DNA of 64,000 nt, taken from the NCBI RefSeq assembly GCF_017115085.1, contig NZ_JABXKJ010000213.1, forward strand, positions 1-64,000. Direction: 5' to 3'. Positions within the stretch are counted from its first letter, which is position 1, and each line of letters starts with the position of its first letter. The notes beneath the pieces were generated by a model. It did no database searches and was not told the origin of the DNA. It worked only from the letters and a program-made list of their open reading frames with translations. A program made the position numbers and the translations under genes. The stretch comes from Nostoc sp. NMS7 (lineage in GTDB: Bacteria > Cyanobacteriota > Cyanobacteriia > Cyanobacteriales > Nostocaceae). This document shows, piece after piece, positions 1 through 8,843 of this stretch.

Positions 1-79
1 CGAAGCGATCGCGCTTGAGCCAGTCGTCGAGAACGTCAAACCACCCTCTACTGGGCGCGCGTCCAACTGCGATGGTCAT
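1..79 (-). CDS. psbD: Photosystem II D2 protein, N-terminal fragment cut by window edge
   Basis: D2 is one of the two reaction-centre core subunits of photosystem II in the thylakoid membrane and binds chlorophyll, pheophytin and the QA quinone. Reading the - strand from the ATG at 79-77 gives [20 protein letters not shown] and then LKRDRF before the window ends. This is the characteristic D2 amino terminus of cyanobacteria. An AAGAGG ribosome-binding site lies at 91-96, 11 nt before the start. Only 26 codons are inside the window, so membrane helices and ligand residues cannot be checked. It is transcribed away from ycf4, with about 0.9 kb between the two starts. Confidence 0.93.
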   Translation of the reverse strand, partial: MTIAVGRAPSRGWFDVLDDWLKRDRF

Positions 80-974
80 CGGACTAAAATCCTCTTTTTT
101 TACTAAAATTGCAACGTTTTTAAGGCAGTACGGAAAGTTACTGTAACTAACTCCCGTGAGGAATTAACGTTTTTTTGACAATCTCAACAGCCTGAAAGCA
201 ACTGAGATTCTGAGAGCTTACTGATCTGAAATCAGCATTTCTCTTTGTTTATGTCATTACACGTACCATCGGCTAGTAATCTAGTTTGTGGTAACTTAAT
301 GATTCTTAATTTATCACACTAGTCCGGGTTTTGCCTGATACACAACAAGCAAGTCAGGTATGAAACACTAACCTTATAATTAACAGGACTTACGCAAACA
401 ATAGCCGAAACCGTGATTTTCAGGTAGGGGCAATACCCTGCGGTCAGCTAAAGCTACATGAATTGCCCCTACAACGTGTCATTTTGCGTAAGTCCTAATT
501 AATATGAATATCAGAATTTTTACAATTTGACACAAGTTTTCTCAGAAATCTGAAAAAATTTAGTGCAGATGGGCGTCGATAGGTAACTCATTCCCCAGAG
601 GTCAAAAATAGTCAGGGAGCAGGGAAGAAAGAATTTTTAACAAATATATAGATTCTATGGGTAGCACGAACAGTGAGAGGTGCAGTTGAGTTTTTGTCAA
701 CGATGTTTGGTAAAATGTAAATGGTTACTTCGCCGCCACGATCGCTGATACACCTCTGGAAAACCTATGTGAAACGTTGGACAACGGGAAAGGAAGTTGG
801 CACATCTTGACTAATACAAATAGCCTAAGTGGTTTGTCCCATAGTGCAAGTAAGCCAGCATCATCCGGGACAGTAAAATTTGTGGGGTACAGGGTCAAGA
901 ATTCATAACTGGATGCAAAAGCGTTCAGTGTGCGAATATGTCACAACGAGTATCTCACGGGCAATGGTAGTTAA
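80..974. promoter_or_regulatory. Long divergent intergenic region between psbD and ycf4
   Basis: No open frame with coding character was found in these 895 bases. The region must hold the psbD promoter (reading left) and the ycf4 promoter (reading right). It contains one palindromic mobile-element-like repeat at 385-496, listed separately. I could not assign -10/-35 boxes with confidence. Confidence 0.5.
385..496. repeat. MITE-like palindromic element (TIR AGGACTTACGCAAA)
   Basis: Terminal inverted repeats AGGACTTACGCAAA (385-398) and TTTTGCGTAAGTCCT (482-496) bound about 112 bp. An inner inverted pair, TAGGGGCAAT and ATTGCCCCTA, would extend the hairpin. There is no open frame, so any mobility would depend on a transposase elsewhere. 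Confidence 0.8.
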
Positions 975-1544
975 ATGACGGCATCAACAACGATTAACAA
1001 AGGCGATCGCCTCCTGCATCAAAATGTTCTCGGTTCTCGTCGGTTCAGTAACTACTGGTGGGCAACTATCGTTACCTTGGGAGCAAGCGGCTTTTTATTG
1101 GCTGGCATATCCAGTTATTTGAAAGTTAATTTACTCATAGTTTCCGATCCAACTCAACTGGTATTTTTCCCCCAAGGACTAGTAATGGGGTTATATGGCA
1201 CTGTTGGCTTGCTATTAGCCACATACCTCTGGCTAGTGATTTTATTGGACGTGGGCGGCGGTTACAACGAATTTAATCAGGAAACTGGCACAATCAAAAT
1301 CTTCCGTTGGGGATTTCCTGGCAAAAACCGCCGCATTGAGATTAACAGCCGCATAGAAGATGTGCAATCTGTGCAAATAGCCGTCAAAGAAGGTCTTAAT
1401 CCCCTTCGCGCCCTCTATCTACGCATTAAAGGCCGGCGAGATATACCCTTAACACGGGTTGGACAACCGTTATCTTTAACAGAGTTGGAAACAGAAGGCG
1501 CAAAGTTAGCCCGCTTTTTGGGAGTGTCGCTAGAAGGACTTTAA
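975..1544 (+). CDS. ycf4: Photosystem I assembly protein Ycf4
   Basis: Ycf4 is a thylakoid membrane protein that helps assemble the photosystem I complex. The 189-residue length is normal. Two hydrophobic segments (about residues 28-48 and 68-91) form the N-terminal membrane hairpin. They are followed by a soluble domain with LDVGGGYNEFN (about 91-101) and FRWGFPGKNRRI, which I recognise as family-typical. The ATG at 975 is the only sensible start and follows a long non-coding leader. It stands alone, with psbD divergent on the left and a G-rich repeat right after its stop, so it is probably a single-gene transcript. The protein looks intact. Confidence 0.93.
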   Translation: MTASTTINKGDRLLHQNVLGSRRFSNYWWATIVTLGASGFLLAGISSYLKVNLLIVSDPTQLVFFPQGLVMGLYGTVGLLLATYLWLVILLDVGGGYNEFNQETGTIKIFRWGFPGKNRRIEINSRIEDVQSVQIAVKEGLNPLRALYLRIKGRRDIPLTRVGQPLSLTELETEGAKLARFLGVSLEGL

Positions 1545-1620
1545 GGGAGTGGGGAGTGGGGGAGATTAGGGAGACAAGGGAGATGGGGGAGATTAGGGAG
1601 ATGGGGGAGAGAAGGAGAAT
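1545..1620 (+). repeat. Purine-rich short tandem repeat (GGGAGA-type)
   Basis: Immediately after the ycf4 stop is a run of imperfect GGGAGTGGGGAG / GGGAGATTAGGGAGA units. Similar G/A-rich repeats occur at about 27720-27765 and, inside a gene, at 23871-23915. They resemble the short tandemly repeated sequences known from heterocystous cyanobacteria. Confidence 0.7.
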
Positions 1621-1631
1621 AACCAACTCGC

Positions 1632-1779
1632 ATCTTGCACCTAGCCCTAGCGATTAGAAATCGCGGCTATACAAACATACTCCTTTGGAGAACCCGAAGG
1701 GTAGTCCGCCTGCGCGGACTAACATAAAATCAAGGGTTTTGCCTGTGTAGCCGCGACTTCCAGTCGCCTGGTGCAAGAT
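1632..1779. repeat. 148-bp palindromic interspersed element
   Basis: ATCTTGCACC at 1632-1641 pairs with GGTGCAAGAT at 1770-1779. Inside these, GCGATTAGAAATCGCGGCTA pairs with the reverse complement of TAGCCGCGACTTCCAGTCGC. The centre has a GTCCGCCTGCGCGGAC hairpin. Related, more diverged copies lie at about 8655-8806 and 31930-32010. The short open frame on the - strand here is a product of the repeat. Confidence 0.8.
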
Positions 1780-1841
1780 ATGAGCCAATGCCCAATGCCC
1801 CTCGAAACGATAAGATAGTCTGGTTAAATCAGTAACTGGCA

Positions 1842-2642
1842 ATGCGGTTAAAAATTTCCCAATTTTTGCTTTCTTTTGTACTCATTAGTGGTTTGATGTT
1901 GGGTGGATGTTCAACACAGCAAGTCGCTTCTAATACATCTTCTCCAACCTCGACAGCTACCTCAACCACAAGTGAGGCAAGCATCAAGACAACTACTGAA
2001 GCAACATCTGTATCTCAAACTAGTAATGAGACTATTCCTGGAATCACAGATTTACCACGGCTAGAAGGCAAGGCTACTGTGGTGCTGACGGTTAAAGGCT
2101 CGCCGATTACTATCGAAGTAGACGGCACTGATGCCCCAATTACAGCTGGTAACTTTGTGGATCTAGTCCAAAAGGGCGTGTACGATGGTTTAGCTTTCCA
2201 TCGAGTTGTACGCGAACCCCAACCGTTTGTTGTTCAAGGGGGCGATCCTCAAAGCAAAAACCCGAAAGTTCCAGTAGATAAACTGGGAGAAGGTAGTTAT
2301 ATTGACCCAAAAACGGGAAATGCTCGTTATATACCTTTAGAAGTTAAGCCAAAAGGTTCAGATACACCGATTTACAATAAACCATTTGATGCTACTGCTC
2401 AACCCGTCGTATTGCCCCATAAGCAGGGTGCAGTAGCGATGGCGCGATCGCAACAACCAGATTCTGCTTCTGCCCAGTTTTACTTTGCTTTAGCCGATCT
2501 AGCCTTTTTGGATGGTAACTACGCTGTGTTTGGCAATGTCACTCAAGGCTTTGCTGTAGTGAATAAAATTCAGCAAGGCGATCGCATTGACTCTGCTAAA
2601 GTCACCCAAGGGGCTGAAAATCTGAAAACACCTGGACAGTAG
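1842..2642 (+). CDS. Cyclophilin-type peptidyl-prolyl isomerase, predicted lipoprotein
   Basis: Predicted to catalyse cis-trans isomerisation of prolyl bonds and so assist folding of exported proteins. Residues 1-22 form a signal peptide ending in the lipobox LMLGGC, with Cys23 the expected lipidation site, so the enzyme should be anchored in a membrane facing the periplasm or lumen. A Ser/Thr-rich linker runs to about residue 70. The cyclophilin domain follows, with [18 protein letters not shown] and, near the end, a [13 protein letters not shown] motif. Length 266 is usual for the cyanobacterial lipoprotein form. It sits 76 bp upstream of the ketoacyl synthase gene, with no sign of a functional link. 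Confidence 0.88.
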   Translation: MRLKISQFLLSFVLISGLMLGGCSTQQVASNTSSPTSTATSTTSEASIKTTTEATSVSQTSNETIPGITDLPRLEGKATVVLTVKGSPITIEVDGTDAPITAGNFVDLVQKGVYDGLAFHRVVREPQPFVVQGGDPQSKNPKVPVDKLGEGSYIDPKTGNARYIPLEVKPKGSDTPIYNKPFDATAQPVVLPHKQGAVAMARSQQPDSASAQFYFALADLAFLDGNYAVFGNVTQGFAVVNKIQQGDRIDSAKVTQGAENLKTPGQ

Positions 2643-2718
2643 GAGAAATCAATTCAAAATTCAAAATAAAGAATTGAATGTTTGAATAGCGAAAAATTCC
2701 TCACTCGCAAAATTCAAA

Positions 2719-3876
2719 TTGGTTAAGGTTTGTGTCACTGGTATTGGTTTAATTTCCGCCTTGGGTGGAAGCTTGGAGGATAGTTGGCAAAATTTGCTAG
2801 CTGGTAAATCTGGAATTCGATTACATCAACCATTTCCAGAACTTACACCACTTCCGTTAGGTTTGATTAGTCAACAACCATCTGAGTTAATATTGTTAAC
2901 TCAGATGGTTGTTTCTTCTGCTTTGCAAGATGCTGGATTATTTCCACATGCAGCTGATTGTGCTGTAGTCATTGGATCGAGTCGATCTTATCAAGCGTCT
3001 TGGGAAATGCTAGCAAGGCAAATGTATGAAGATGCGGCGAATTCCTCGGTGTCCTCTTTGGGAAATTGGCTAGATACATTACCTCACATGAATGCGATCG
3101 CAGCTGCAAGACAAATCGGTGCATCAGGGATAGTTTTGGCACCGATGGCAGCTTGTGCTACTGGAATTTGGTCTATTGCCCAAGCAGCTTTACTTATCCA
3201 AACTGGGCAATGTCAACAAGCGATCGCTGGCGCAGTGGAAGCACCAATTACACCCTTAACTTTAGCAGGGTTTCAGCAGATGGGTGCTTTAGCGAAAACT
3301 GGGGCTTATCCCTTTGATTTGCACCGAGAAGGCTTAGTATTAGGGGAAGGCGCAGCTGTGTTTGTCTTAGAATCAGCAGAGTTAGCAAAGCAGCGTCAAG
3401 CAAAAGTCTATGGTGAAATTCTCGGTTTCGGCTTAACTAACGACGCATATCATAGCAATTCACTAGAACCTGAAGGGAAAAGTGCGATCGCTGCCATCAA
3501 ACAATGTCTAGAACGTAGTTGTCTGTCACCACCCGACATTGATTATATTCATGCTCATGGCACAGCTACCCAGCTAAATGACCGCATAGAAAGTATGGTA
3601 ATTCAGCGTTTGTTTCCTCAAAGAGTAGCAGTTAGTTCCACCAAAGGAAGCACAGGTCATACATTAGGAGCATCTGGAGCTTTAGGTGTAGCTTTTTCTC
3701 TCATGGCATTAAAGCATCAAATATTACCACCTTGTGTAGGATTGCGGCAGCCAGAGTTCGATTTAGATATCGTTACAGCCGCTCGTCTCAGTAAAATTAG
3801 GCAGGTCTTATGTTTGAGTTTTGGCTTTGGTGGACAGAATGCCGCGATCGCATTGAGAGAGAATGAAGGCACTTAA
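2719..3876 (+). CDS. Beta-ketoacyl-ACP synthase (KAS I/II, FabF-like)
   Basis: Condenses malonyl-ACP with an acyl primer in fatty-acid or polyketide chain building. The thiolase-fold catalytic set is complete: Cys146 in AACATG, His280 in HAHGTAT, Lys309 and His314 in STKGSTGHTLGASG, and the C-terminal SFGFGGQN. At 385 residues it is shorter than a typical FabF of about 415. That suggests a paralogue rather than the main elongation enzyme, although no tailoring or ACP gene is adjacent. The start is a TTG at 2719: the first residues MVKVCVTGIGLIS are the normal family N-terminus, and no ATG fits. The ribosome-binding site is weak. The specific pathway is not decidable here. Confidence 0.87.
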   Translation: MVKVCVTGIGLISALGGSLEDSWQNLLAGKSGIRLHQPFPELTPLPLGLISQQPSELILLTQMVVSSALQDAGLFPHAADCAVVIGSSRSYQASWEMLARQMYEDAANSSVSSLGNWLDTLPHMNAIAAARQIGASGIVLAPMAACATGIWSIAQAALLIQTGQCQQAIAGAVEAPITPLTLAGFQQMGALAKTGAYPFDLHREGLVLGEGAAVFVLESAELAKQRQAKVYGEILGFGLTNDAYHSNSLEPEGKSAIAAIKQCLERSCLSPPDIDYIHAHGTATQLNDRIESMVIQRLFPQRVAVSSTKGSTGHTLGASGALGVAFSLMALKHQILPPCVGLRQPEFDLDIVTAARLSKIRQVLCLSFGFGGQNAAIALRENEGT

Positions 3877-4324
3877 ACCTAAATGTTATGTAACTCTTGT
3901 GGGGTGGGCAGCGTTCGATGGTTCCTGAGCTTTGTCGAAGGACTGAGCGCTCACACCGAAGTCTTGCCCAGCCTAATTATGCAAGTTAAATGTAAAACAG
4001 CTTACCAACCCTAAGGAACTTGCAAGTAAAAAAATATCCAACTACTTCTTGTGGGATGGGCGTCTCGCCCGTCCAATAAACTGGGCGGACTAAAGAGGGA
4101 CTCCCCCCAAGATTGGATAATTTATTTTTTGGAATTCCCTAACAAAGCAGGCTATCTAGAATGCATTAGTCCATTAGTCCCCATACTGCTTTGCAGGCAT
4201 AGCAGGATATAGAAAATAAAACTGTAACAAAAACTACAAAATCCTTGTTTTTCCCAAAAAAAAGGATAAGCTAAGTATAGATGATATCCGGTTCGTAAAG
4301 ATACCGTGATTAGGAGAAAATTTT
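3877..4324. repeat. Intergenic repeats upstream of gdhA
   Basis: No gene is seen in this 448-bp gap. From 3877 to 4014 there is a relative of the MITE that disrupts the PfpI gene at 13994-14092: its right half, GCAAGTTAAATG...ACAGCTTA, is well preserved at about 3980-4003, with extra sequence in the middle. From about 4011 to 4144 lies a second palindromic element ending in AATTTATT...GGAATTCCCT. Another copy of the second element lies just after gdhA (5614-5764). The candidate NtcA box of gdhA lies between the repeats and the gene. Confidence 0.65.
4224..4237 (+). promoter_or_regulatory. Candidate NtcA-binding box upstream of gdhA
   Basis: The sequence GTA-ACAAAAAC-TAC exactly fits the NtcA consensus GTA-N8-TAC, 88 bases before the gdhA ATG. 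A possible -10 (TAAGCT, 4267-4272) is 29 nt further on, longer than the roughly 22 nt usual for class II NtcA promoters. The site is therefore plausible but not proven. NtcA is the global nitrogen regulator of cyanobacteria, so nitrogen control of glutamate dehydrogenase would make sense. Confidence 0.45.
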
Positions 4325-5614
4325 ATGATTTCAAAATCCCTGTTGCTGGCAGAACCTGCTTCTCCAGCGCATATATGCCCATTTGACCAAGCCTGTAGCT
4401 ACTTAGAAGCGGCAGCTAAAGAATTAAATTTAAATCAGGGTTTGCTGGAAATTCTCAGCCACCCGCGTAAAGTTGTCACGGTTTCCATTCCGGTGAAACT
4501 AGATGATGGGGAAATACAAGTTCTCGCTGGACATCGCGTACAGCACTGCGATGTCTTAGGCCCCTACAAAGGTGGAATTCGTTACCACCCAGCTGTGACA
4601 CTGCGGGAAGTATCCGCTCTAGCAATGTTGATGACTTGGAAATGTGCATTGTTAGGTATTCCTTATGGTGGTGCCAAGGGTGGCATTCCCATAGATCCCA
4701 AACGCTACAGTGTTGGCGAATTAGAGCGAATCAGCCGCCGATATATCAGCGAGTTGATTAAAGATATTGGACCTGCGGTAGATATTCCTGCACCCGATAT
4801 GGGTACTTCTGCCCGTGAAATGGCTTGGATGATGGATACTTACTCTGTAAATGTCGGTCATGCTGTACCAGGAGTTGTAACTGGGAAACCCGTTTCTATT
4901 GGTGGTTCTCTGGGACGAGAAATGGCAACTGGACGTGGTGTGATGATTATTGTGCGTCAGGCGCTAGCAGATAAAGGTAAATCCTTGGTCGGAGTGCGAG
5001 TAGTTATCCAGGGTTTCGGTAACGTTGGTAGTGCTGCTGCGGAATTACTATATGAAGCAGGCGCGAAAATTATTGCTGTTTCAACGGGTGCTGGGGGAGT
5101 ATTTTCCGAAGTTGGTCTTGATATTCCCAAGTTGAAAGTCTACGCTGCTGAAAATCGCAAGAGTATTATCGGTTTCCCGCAATCTGTACCAATTAGCAAT
5201 GCAGATTTATTAACTTTACCCTGCGATGTTTTAATACCAGCAGCTTTAGAAAACCAGATTACTGAAGAAAATGTGAATCAGGTGCAGGCGCAAATTGTCG
5301 CCGAAGCAGCTAACGGGCCAGTTACTCTTGAGGCTAACTTGGCGTTAGAGGCGCGGGGTGTGACAGTGCTACCAGACATTTTGGCAAATGCTGGCGGTGT
5401 GGTAGTCAGTTATTTGGAATGGGTGCAGGGTCTTTCTTACGTATTTTGGGATGAGGAGCGTGTTAATAGAGAAATGGAACATTTGATGGTGAATGCCTAC
5501 CATCGGGTGATTCACCAGTCGAAAGTACGGCAAATTTCTTTAAGGTTAGCAGCTTACACTTTAGGGGTAGGTAGAGTGGCTCAGGCGCTGACTGACAGAG
5601 GTCTTTATCCTTAA
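4325..5614 (+). CDS. gdhA: Glutamate dehydrogenase (Glu/Leu/Phe/Val dehydrogenase family)
   Basis: Catalyses reversible reductive amination of 2-oxoglutarate to glutamate with NAD(P)H in the cytoplasm. The 429-residue length is typical of the hexameric family. Substrate-site residues lie in TWKCALLGIPYGGAKGGI (Lys106 and Lys118) and PAPDMGTS (about 156-162). The Rossmann dinucleotide fold shows GFGNVGS at 230-236. A ribosome-binding AGGAG lies just before the ATG at 4325. A candidate NtcA box is upstream. Palindromic repeats flank the gene on both sides and the downstream copy begins at the stop codon. The branched-chain/Phe dehydrogenases of the same family cannot be excluded, but the length and motifs favour Gdh. 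Confidence 0.9.
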   Translation: MISKSLLLAEPASPAHICPFDQACSYLEAAAKELNLNQGLLEILSHPRKVVTVSIPVKLDDGEIQVLAGHRVQHCDVLGPYKGGIRYHPAVTLREVSALAMLMTWKCALLGIPYGGAKGGIPIDPKRYSVGELERISRRYISELIKDIGPAVDIPAPDMGTSAREMAWMMDTYSVNVGHAVPGVVTGKPVSIGGSLGREMATGRGVMIIVRQALADKGKSLVGVRVVIQGFGNVGSAAAELLYEAGAKIIAVSTGAGGVFSEVGLDIPKLKVYAAENRKSIIGFPQSVPISNADLLTLPCDVLIPAALENQITEENVNQVQAQIVAEAANGPVTLEANLALEARGVTVLPDILANAGGVVVSYLEWVQGLSYVFWDEERVNREMEHLMVNAYHRVIHQSKVRQISLRLAAYTLGVGRVAQALTDRGLYP

Positions 5615-5764
5615 GGGACTGACAAATAAAAAATACTCAACTACTTCTTGTGGGGTGGGCGACACGAGAGCCTTAAGCCAGAGGCGGGCAAGACTTCGGC
5701 GTGAGCGCTCAGTCGAACGCTGCCGACCCCACAAGATTGGGTAATTTATTTGTTGGAAGTCCCT
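5614..5764. repeat. Palindromic MITE-like element abutting gdhA
   Basis: The left end AGGGACTGACAAATAAA pairs imperfectly with the right end TTTATTTGTTGGAAGTCCCT. Inner parts CTTCTTGTGGGG and CCCCACAAG also pair. The left edge overlaps the last base of the gdhA stop codon. A diverged copy lies at about 4011-4144, and a fragment of the same end sequence is at about 47213-47241. Confidence 0.7.
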
Positions 5765-5786
5765 AAGGTTTTAGGAAAGTTTTTAA

Positions 5787-6695
5787 TTAAACACCAGCCT
5801 CAGTGAATGCCCGGCTCAAGGTATCAACCAAATCTAAATGTTCCGCCCACTCTATAAGGTAGGTGTAGTCTAAACTTTGTGTTTGCAACTTGAGTATTCC
5901 CAATACATCACGCCACTGTTTTTCAGATTGACTACTCCGCCCCCACCGCAACTTCTGTAAAATCGTATCCTCTGGCGAAGCCACCCAAAATGGAGGTATC
6001 CCATCTAAATTGGGCAATATCCGACGCGCCATCTGCGATACTGCGAATGGTGAACCATCAGTGATGTAAAGGTCGGCATTAGCTATGGTTTCGGTATGAG
6101 TGATGTTGAGCATTCGCTCGGAACCTCGCTTCAAATCTTCAACCGCCCCTGCTGGACAATAGTATCCTGCTGTTTCCAGTGTCGTTACCAACAAATCGAT
6201 TTGGTCAGGTTGAACTGAAATCACCAAATCCAAATCACGAGTCGAGCGAGGTTCCCCATGAATTGAACTAGCAACACCTCCACTAACGTAATAAGGTATA
6301 TTTATTGACTCAAAAAGTTGGTGGAGTTCGTTTGCTAGTGAGATGGAATCTTGAATCCACATACTTTCATCAACACCAATTGATTGGAAGTTTGGAGAAA
6401 ATTTTTCTGCCAGCAATGCACGGGCAAATATACAACGAATTTCTTCCTTGGAAACACCGCGATGTCGTGATTTAATTCCTGCAAGGCAAAGTTTTTTTAT
6501 CCCACGTTCATGAGCCACGAAAATTTTTATCCGTTGTTCAAGTGAGAGTTTTCGCAACTGGGTAAACAGATAAGTATCGGCATCGATGCTGATATCAGTG
6601 GCTTGCGATCGATAATTCAGTTTTGCGCCCATCTGTGAAGATGCAGCTTCAGCAGTTGCAGTATCAAAAATTATTAATCCTTGTTCTGCGGTCAT
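5787..6695 (-). CDS. Nucleotidyltransferase-fold protein (MNT/AbiEii-like)
   Basis: The C-terminal two thirds has the minimal nucleotidyltransferase signature: YYVSGGVASSIHGEPRSTRDLDLVI (about residues 130-160), i.e. GG...R-x(2)-DLD with two carboxylates for metal. Such proteins either transfer nucleotides or act as toxin/antitoxin partners. The N-terminal 110 residues are helical and unrecognised. No HEPN or AbiEi partner is adjacent, so a toxin-antitoxin role is only a possibility. The ATG at 6695 gives 302 residues. Gene debris lies directly upstream. Confidence 0.65.
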   Translation of the reverse strand: MTAEQGLIIFDTATAEAASSQMGAKLNYRSQATDISIDADTYLFTQLRKLSLEQRIKIFVAHERGIKKLCLAGIKSRHRGVSKEEIRCIFARALLAEKFSPNFQSIGVDESMWIQDSISLANELHQLFESINIPYYVSGGVASSIHGEPRSTRDLDLVISVQPDQIDLLVTTLETAGYYCPAGAVEDLKRGSERMLNITHTETIANADLYITDGSPFAVSQMARRILPNLDGIPPFWVASPEDTILQKLRWGRSSQSEKQWRDVLGILKLQTQSLDYTYLIEWAEHLDLVDTLSRAFTEAGV

Positions 6696-6835
6696 ACTAC
6701 TCTTAAACGCGATTTATCAATTTGCCCACAGGGTGATACATTGTAGCCTACAATAATTTAGCGATCGCTCCAACATAACTAATACTGATTGTCTTTGATG
6801 TTACAACAGAAATCACAATCAGATACTTGGTATAT

Positions 6836-7021
6836 ATGGCAACTGACCTCCACAAACAGGGATTATTGCTGTTGCGTCAAGCCCTTGATAACTCCACAGC
6901 CAACTTTCGCTCCGGACAATGGGAAGCTATTGAAGAATTACTCCAGCAAAAGTCACGGTTACTCGTTGTCCAACAGACTGGTTGGAGTAAAAGTCTAGTT
7001 TATTTTTTAGCAACATTATAA
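6836..7021 (+). pseudogene. RecQ-like helicase, N-terminal fragment
   Basis: About 60 residues match the beginning of RecQ-type DEAD/DEAH helicases: a short helical lead, NFRSGQWEAIEEL (Q-motif region), then LLVVQQTGWSKSLVYF, a degraded Walker A (Gly to Ser before Lys-Ser). A TAA at 7019-7021 ends the frame and no continuation of the helicase was found downstream in any frame. The start could be the ATG at 6836 or the TTG nine bases earlier. It is probably a relic left by deletion and is unlikely to have helicase function. Confidence 0.6.
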
Positions 7022-7175
7022 TGGTGTCCCAAGGCGGTAGTTTTCTTTTGGTGAAGGTAGAGCTATTGAGCTAGAGTGAGAAATTAGAGGCAATTATGCG
7101 TATTCAACACCGGAATCACAATTGATGTATAAAACACACCGTGTCTAATACAAATAATCGGAGTTTAACAAGTGT

Positions 7176-7670
7176 ATGGTGACAGAAATACAACCAACGA
7201 CTCAGACTTTATACGACGATGATTATTATCTTTGGCTTAAGACAACCATTAACCAACTTCGCGCTAGACAATTTTTATCTGTTGATTTAGATAATTTGTT
7301 AGAAGAATTAGAAACTATGGGTAGAAGGGAGAAGCGAACAATTGAAAGTTTATTAATTAAGCTTCTTGAACATCTACTAAAACTCAAGTGTTGGGATGAA
7401 GAACGAGAACGTAATGAAGGACATTGGAAAGGAGAAATCAGGACTTTTCGCAGAGAGATTAAAAATACTCTTAAAGATAGTCCTAGCTTAAAACCTTATA
7501 TTTTATAAATATTTGATCAATGTTACCAAGATGCAAGAGCAGAAGCAAGCGATCGCTCTCAACTTTCCATTGACATATTCCCCTTGATACCCATTGGTTC
7601 TTTAGAGCAAATTTTAGATGAAAACTGGTTTCCCGAATATAATCACAATCATCATGCTAAAGCTGATTAG
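7176..7670 (+). pseudogene. DUF29 family protein interrupted by an in-frame stop
   Basis: The N-terminal 110 codons match DUF29 proteins, common in cyanobacteria and of unknown function: YDDDYYLWLKTTINQLR, then a LEELETMGRREKR stretch and LLEHLLKLK. A TAA at 7506-7508 ends the frame after LKPYIL. The same frame then reopens as IFDQCYQDARAEAS and continues to ILDENWFPEY, the expected DUF29 C-terminus, before a TAG at 7668-7670. Without the stop it would be 164 codons long. A single substitution is the simplest explanation; a truncated protein could still be made. Confidence 0.8.
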
Positions 7671-7973
7671 AATAGATACTTAATTTGTGCTGACCAAAGA
7701 AAGGATCATAACCTAAATCAAAATGATAATAATTTTTTCTGAAGTGCTGTCATACATAGGGCGATGCGAGAGTTGATATCTTTTTGCTCAACTTCATCAA
7801 TACCCAATTTTACTTTGAGGTGTTGGATATGATTTTGAACAGCTCTGAGCGCTCGCGTAGCGCGATGCCCTGAGCTTGCCGTGAGCGCAGCGTCTCGTAG
7901 AGAAGGGTCTCGGAGAGAAGCCGAAAGGTTAAAATAGATACGCAACTTGGGCTTCCATAGGAGTTATCCAGCA

Positions 7974-8636
7974 GTGCAGCCGGATTTAATAGGCTTGGAA
8001 ATTAGCAAGGGGGAACTGAGACGTTTGACTGGGTTCGATCCAGAAGACGTTTTTCGACCCTCGGTTATGCAAGATAGTAAGAAGCGATTAGGGTTTTTCA
8101 TCAATGAAATGCTGGTGACGCTGGCGCTAACGCCAATAATTGTTGGCTTTGTTTATGCGTTTATTATTCTGCCGACAATTGGCTCTTCAATTCGACTCGG
8201 AATTCTTTTACTAATTTTAGTGCCAATCCCGATATTAGTTGGGCGATCGCTCTGGCGACAATTAACCTGTCCCGAAGGACTGACAATACTTTTAGATGAA
8301 GTTGATAAATATCATGACCTGATTGGCGCCATAGATATTAATGACCAATTGGCAGCATCAGGAAACGTTGAAAGCAGTATCCATGACCGAGATCAAGTAA
8401 CCGCCGCCCTGCGACTGATTAGAGAAGATTTAGTCCGCGCTCTGAAAACGGAACGAATTTTACGAGATAATAAAAAATTGCTTGCTAATAACCAAGAGTT
8501 ATTTGTAAATAATTTAGCCAGTCTGCAAGCTTTACAACTTAGTAGTCAAGCAGGCGAATATGCTCAACTGCTAAATCAATCATTGCAAATTGCGATCGAT
8601 GTGCAAGCAGAAATCAGAAAATTATACAAAGGCTAA
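7974..8636 (+). CDS. Small membrane protein of unknown function
   Basis: I do not recognise the family. Two strongly hydrophobic stretches follow residue 38 (INEMLVTLALTPIIVGFVY and LGILLLILVPIPILVG), predicting a membrane hairpin. A soluble C-terminal half of helical, Gln/Asn/Leu-rich sequence follows. The open frame extends up to a TTG at 7947. I prefer the GTG at 7974 because AGGAG (7959-7963) is 10 nt before it and sequence upstream belongs to an interspersed repeat. Length from there is 220 residues. It ends before a palindromic element and shows no operon partner. Confidence 0.6.
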   Translation: MQPDLIGLEISKGELRRLTGFDPEDVFRPSVMQDSKKRLGFFINEMLVTLALTPIIVGFVYAFIILPTIGSSIRLGILLLILVPIPILVGRSLWRQLTCPEGLTILLDEVDKYHDLIGAIDINDQLAASGNVESSIHDRDQVTAALRLIREDLVRALKTERILRDNKKLLANNQELFVNNLASLQALQLSSQAGEYAQLLNQSLQIAIDVQAEIRKLYKG

Positions 8637-8654
8637 GAGAATGTTTGAGAAGCA

Positions 8655-8806
8655 CTAGAAGGCGACTAGAAGTCGCAGCTACACATACTTGTATTGCGCG
8701 GAGTCGAAATACAAAACCTGCCTCCGCAGGTTAGAAAACCCTTGATTTATTAGTCCACGGAGGTGGACGAGAGCTTGTGTAGTAGCTAGCGACTTCGAGT
8801 TGCCTA
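8655..8806. repeat. Palindromic element related to 1632-1779
   Basis: GGCGACTAGAAGTCGCAGCTAC near the left end pairs with GTAGCTAGCGACTTCGAGTTGCC near the right end. CCTGCCTCCGCAGG and GTCCACGGAGGTGGAC form inner hairpins. It fills the gap before the DUF1537 kinase gene. Confidence 0.7.
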
Positions 8807-8843
8807 ATACTTTTAAAACATCCTCTAAGTAGAGATTACTTAA

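Noticed and set aside
7718-7945. 75-codon frame on the - strand (MRIYFNLSASLRDPS...)
   Set aside because: About half of it is an interspersed repeat (GCGTCTCGTAGAGAAGGGTCTCGGAGAG). The remainder resembles no family and has no ribosome-binding site. It could be a relic, but there is not enough to call a gene.
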